DNA from: Himantopus leucocephalus
Lineage: Eukaryota; Chordata; Aves; Charadriiformes; Recurvirostridae
Assembly: GCA_003993805.1 (NCBI GenBank)
Contig: RSEF01000003.1
Span: 104,960,028-105,024,027 of the forward strand
Direction of reading: 5' to 3'
DNA: 64,000 nt
Every line of letters starts with the position of its first letter. The stretch's first letter is position 1. The position numbers and the translations under genes were made by a program. The notes under the pieces were generated by a model. That model saw only the letters and a program-made list of their open reading frames with translations. It searched no databases and was not told the DNA's origin. This document shows positions 59,801-64,000 of the stretch, one piece after another.

Positions 59801-62703
59801 TACTGGTACTTGGAAAGTCTTCATCGGTTCTTTAGGAAATTCAGGGGGACCTCAGTCTGTTATGCCTTTGATCTCTGCACTTCTTGCTTTTTATCTCTCT
59901 CTTCTTCTCCTTCCCCTGCAGCTGCAGTGTGAGCACGTTATCCAAATGGGAGAAGGGACATCAGTCAACCAGATGACACAGCAGGGGCTGTGGAGGTGTG
60001 GTTTGGAGCATGGTGAGGTTGTGAGAAAGCCTCAGGTCCTGCAGGCAGGTTGCTGCAGGCCACTCTTGTTAGTTTAGTTATCTAAACTGGTGTAGCTGTG
60101 ATGGGCGAGGGACATCAGCAGGCGAAGTTGGTGCAGAGAGGCAGTATCTCTTACTAGATCAATTAACAGTTGGAAAAATAGAAAAGCATTTGATGTGAAA
60201 GCACCCAATGTAGTTTCTCTGTATAATCTAAACATACTTTTTTGTTCTATGCCATATAATCTTAAGGCTGATGGATATTTGAAGGTCAACTGTTTGTCTG
60301 TAGGGGAAAACTGACTGGTAAGGGAATCCTGAAAAATTATACCTGTACACTGTAGGTAAGCTGGGGTAATTCCCCACGGGGAAATTCCATTCTAGAAAGC
60401 AAGCCACTTTTATTCTGAAATACAGTGCCTGCTAAGGGAGCAATAACAACAAACTACCATTATCAGGTTATTCCCAGTGTAGACAAACCAAAGGAAGGAA
60501 AGGGAGAAGACAGAAAAGACAGAGATGGAAAGAAGGTAGTCAAGCAGTTAACAAGAGATACCTGTGGGAAGATGTGGTATAACTATCCTTTCTCATGTGA
60601 ACTTTATAGGCTAAAATAAACCCTGGAGTAAACCTCAAAAGTTTGTTTAAAGGTAAGATACCTTTTCAAATTCAGTTTTGAAGAGTTCCATCAGTTCAAT
60701 GTGGCAGTAGGATGCGTATGTATTGAATTTTTCCTTACAATTTGTAATTACAAGTTTCTTGGTTATGAGATTAATTAGGACTCAGTACTGTCTTCCTTGT
60801 ATAAAGATCAAAAATCTGAGGACTATGAAAAATGCATATTAGATCTTTGGCTATTTATGATTATGTACCTGGTACATCATTAATAATGATTTATATATAG
60901 AGTGAAATAGTCCTTCAGTGGAAGAAGGGGATGTCGTATGCATATATACACATACATACATATATACATATTTTACGCTGAAATGCTCTTTGACAAGCCA
61001 AGAACAGGACACTATACGTGCATCTTTAGTAACTGAATTCATTTTGGCAGTTAACTTACTGCATCTTTGCTTCACTGAAATATTTTATCACCGTTGTACT
61101 TATCTGCCATCACTATAAGCAAGCTGCCTAATGATGGCCTGTGCTAATGTAAATTGTATCACTTAATTACTTGCATTAATGTTGTTGGAAGCCTCAGATA
61201 CACAGGATGAGCATCCATGGAGCTACAAGCAATAAAAAAAAGCTTCAGACTAGTGAAAGAGGTATCTAGGCAATGGGGTGCCTCCTACATTAGTGGGTGA
61301 GCTTTCCAACAGGAGGTTTTGCCTTCTGGGGAAACCTAAATGAGAGAGACATCTCCCCTTTCCCTATTTTCATGTTCTGCCACTAGTGAGAGAGCAGAGC
61401 TTTCTGTTGAGGTAAAGAGCTATGTCTGCAACAAATAGCCCAAAAAAGAGCAAGATAACAGACTGCCATTTGTAGTGTTGGTATGTGATGCCATTTCTGC
61501 AGTGGGAGATGCTTCTGAATAGAGAGATCCACATGTGGTCCTTATCCATGGATGGGTACATGAGGAGTTTAGTCTGAAGGTGCTAGATGTTAAACAGTGA
61601 TGCTGGCAGGAGTTTTTAGATCTAATTTCCATGTATTTGAGCACTGGAGACTTTCAAATAGAACACACAGAAAAGCTGTAATTAAATCCCAGTATTTATT
61701 TCACTCTGCTTCTTTATGGGATTCCTCCAGGGCAGCTAAATGGTTCCTGTTTTTCTCAAATTATTCTTGTTTGTGTAACCTTCAGTAAAGTGTTTTTGCA
61801 AGGTTAGATGTTACTGTTATGTAGTTAGCGTTGCTCCTCTTCTTAAGAACAGCCAATTCTATGAATTGATCTAATTTATGTAAGTTTAAATACACTGTTT
61901 CTATAGATCTTTGCCTGTGCTGAAGAGCTATGCATGGATCATTAAAATCATAAGATAATTAAGGTGAAAGCTTTAGTATAAAATGTTATGTTAAACATAC
62001 AAAATATTTCATAAATTTGTTTTTCTGGCATCACAGATTACCGCCTTTCTTAGCTATTTTATTCAGATGTTTTCCTGGAGAGACGGTGTCTTACTTTCCT
62101 GGGTGTGATATTGGAGGAGTACTGGTTGGCCAATTAGTTTTATTGTTCCCGTACTGCTGTCATCAGAGCTGGTAGGAAATTAATGTCCTGCTCTGTCACA
62201 CTCTTCAGCAATTGAGACTTCTTACCCTGCAGAAGAAGTTTGCAGAACTTTTCTCATGATAAAAGAAACCATCTTTCTACAATATGAATGAAAGCACTCA
62301 CCTGGTATGCGAGATCTCTTTTCAACTTCCCATTTTGCCATTTTTTACTTCATTGGGTTATTTTAAATGTAGAGTGATCTCTCCTGTCTTTACCATATCT
62401 CCAACACAAAAAACTTTTCAAACTAGAGGTTTTATTATCATTAATTTTCCAGCAGCCCCTCCTCATGTTTCAGCAGATAACTCTGGACCAGGACCAGCTG
62501 TTATTTCCCGGCTTCAGTCCAAATTTTCCCCTGAAAATACATGCATAAAATCTCCATCCTTCCCATACTATGGAATCAATGTGCATAATATTGAAGAAAT
62601 GTCTGGCTATATAATATGATGCAGAAAGCTAAGGTTTTGATATTAATCGTAAGTAGGTTTTCCTTCTTAGCATGCATAGTTTAAAAAATATGTTGTGGCT
62701 GTT
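56887..62703. other. Intergenic, nothing recognised
   Basis: No exon of a known protein, RNA gene or clear mobile element. An alternating (TA/CA) tract lies near 60939-60971. TAF1B, the next gene in the human order, is not seen. Confidence 0.45.
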
Positions 62704-62982
62704 ATTGTGGCTGTTGTACTATCCCATACTGGAGCCTGTATCAGAATCATAAAAAATGCTACATGAGAAAAGAACCTGGAAAGACATTTTCCTAGCATTT
62801 ACCAGAGGCAAACTTTCTGTGAACAAACTAATAAAATTCATCNATTGTGGCTGTTGTACTATCCCATACTGGAGCCTGTATCAGAGTCATAAAAAATGCT
62901 ACATGAGAAGAGAACCTGGAAAGACATTTTCCTAGCACTTACCAGAGGCAAACTTTCTGTGAACAAACTAATAAAATTCATC
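62704..62982 (+). repeat. 139-bp duplication around a single N (probable assembly artefact)
   Basis: Copies at 62704-62842 and 62844-62982 abut the N at 62843 exactly. I see three A/G or T/C differences between them. Likely two haplotypes joined end to end. Confidence 0.9.
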
Positions 62983-63124
62983 CTTCTCAAGGCATCCCCC
63001 TTCTCAGGAACCATCAAAATCTGTGGCTTGCGCACATTGTTTCCCCAAATATGATGTATTTTGTCCGGTGTGCCAAATGCATCAGTTCTTGGTTCATGAA
63101 AGTCAACTTCTGCTGCCCCTCTCT

Positions 63125-63631
63125 CTCTTTTTTTTTAAATCCTTTTAGATAGAAAGTGGCCATCATCTATACCTCTCAAGCCTGAAATTTCTGCTTGAAG
63201 TGGTGTTAGTGGGACATCACACAAAGTGCTGTGCTTCAGAGTTGATATCGTAATGGGCCGACTTTCGTTTTAGACCAGCATCCTGTTGCATTAAGGTTTT
63301 TGAACTATAAGATAATTCTACCATTTCAAATAGCTCATCTTGATTCCAAATATATTTGTAAGAAAATGGTCCTTTGGNCTCTTTTTTTTTAAATCCTTTT
63401 AGATAGAAAGTGGCCATCATCTATACCTCTCAAGCCTGAAATTTCTGCTTGAAGTGGTGTTAGTGGGACATCACACAAAGTGCTGTGCTTCAGAGTTGAT
63501 ATCGTAATGGGCCGACTTTCTTTTTAGACCAGCATCCTGTTGCTTTAAGGTTTTTGAACTATAAGATAATTCTACCACTTCAAATAGCTCATCTTGATTC
63601 CAAATATATTTGTAAGAAAATGGTCCTTTGG
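63125..63631 (+). repeat. 253-bp duplication around a single N (probable assembly artefact)
   Basis: Copies at 63125-63377 and 63379-63631 abut the N at 63378. They differ at three positions that I can see. This has the same structure as the other single-N duplications. Confidence 0.9.
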
Positions 63632-63841
63632 TAAAGGTGATTGGATTTGAGATTCTTTGGAATTGGCAGGTAATCGTTACTGAGAGCAGAAAAAACTTAA
63701 ATGAAAAAGGTTGTGTCCATAGGAGAGTATTGTAACTGATGTGTTCTTGGCTAGGTAGCTGCCCAGGTGAGATTTAGGCACGGCAGGGATAAACATAGTC
63801 TGCATAGTAGTCATGTGAAATAACAAAGACTTTCTACAACG

Positions 63842-63899
63842 AGCAATCATTTGAGAAATAATTAATTCTNAAGCAATCATTTGAGAAATAATTAATTCT
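63842..63899 (+). repeat. 28-bp duplication around a single N (probable assembly artefact)
   Basis: An identical 28-mer is present at 63842-63869 and 63872-63899, separated by N at 63870 and one A. It is too short to carry allelic differences but has the same layout as the longer cases. Confidence 0.85.
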
Positions 63900-64000
63900 C
63901 CAGCTTTATGATAAGTTTACAGGGGAATCAAGAACCCCTTTTGGAGTCTCATGGAACAATTTAATTTAATAATTAAAACTACTTCATTGGCTATTTAGTG

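Overview
The window is nuclear DNA from a vertebrate, most likely a bird. It holds one complete multi-exon gene and the first exon of a second. The recognisable interspersed repeats are nearly all CR1-type LINEs, with none that I recognise as L1, Alu or B1, and gene spacing is compact. It reads as a draft assembly: there is one 100-N gap (19403-19502) and a set of single-N joins, four of which sit between two near-identical copies of the same sequence.

Layout. From 1 to 6095 lies what should be the start of intron 1 of ADAM17, whose first coding exon is at 6096-6192 on the minus strand inside a CpG island (about 5700-6560). From about 6.6 to 29.1 kb is intergenic DNA with two long, old CR1/L3-like remnants (7.15-8.49 and 9.01-9.36 kb), younger CR1 pieces, a possible LTR-type fragment and the gap. 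From about 29.14 to 54.2 kb is YWHAQ (14-3-3 theta), also on the minus strand. It has a long 3' UTR, five coding exons (30960-31019, 32276-32371, 32744-32907, 35417-35540, 52661-52954) and a non-coding first exon ending at 54125 in a second CpG island (about 53.2-54.8 kb). From 54.8 to 64 kb is upstream intergenic DNA without a recognisable gene, with an old CR1 copy and three of the duplicated joins.

The head-to-tail order ADAM17 then YWHAQ, both on one strand and about 23 kb apart, agrees with the arrangement I know from human chromosome 2p25. This supports naming ADAM17 from a single short exon. The spliced YWHAQ coding sequence is 738 nt (245 residues plus stop), with every splice site GT-AG and all phospho-peptide-binding residues present. 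The two genes are unrelated in function: ADAM17 is a membrane sheddase and 14-3-3 theta is a cytosolic phosphoserine adaptor. They are neighbours, not an operon.

I found no new molecular system. The points most worth checking are a 16-codon upstream ORF whose stop overlaps the ADAM17 start, an internally deleted CR1 beside the gap, the false duplications at single-N joins, a 67-bp imperfect tandem repeat inside a YWHAQ intron, and clustered YY1-like motifs in YWHAQ intron 1.
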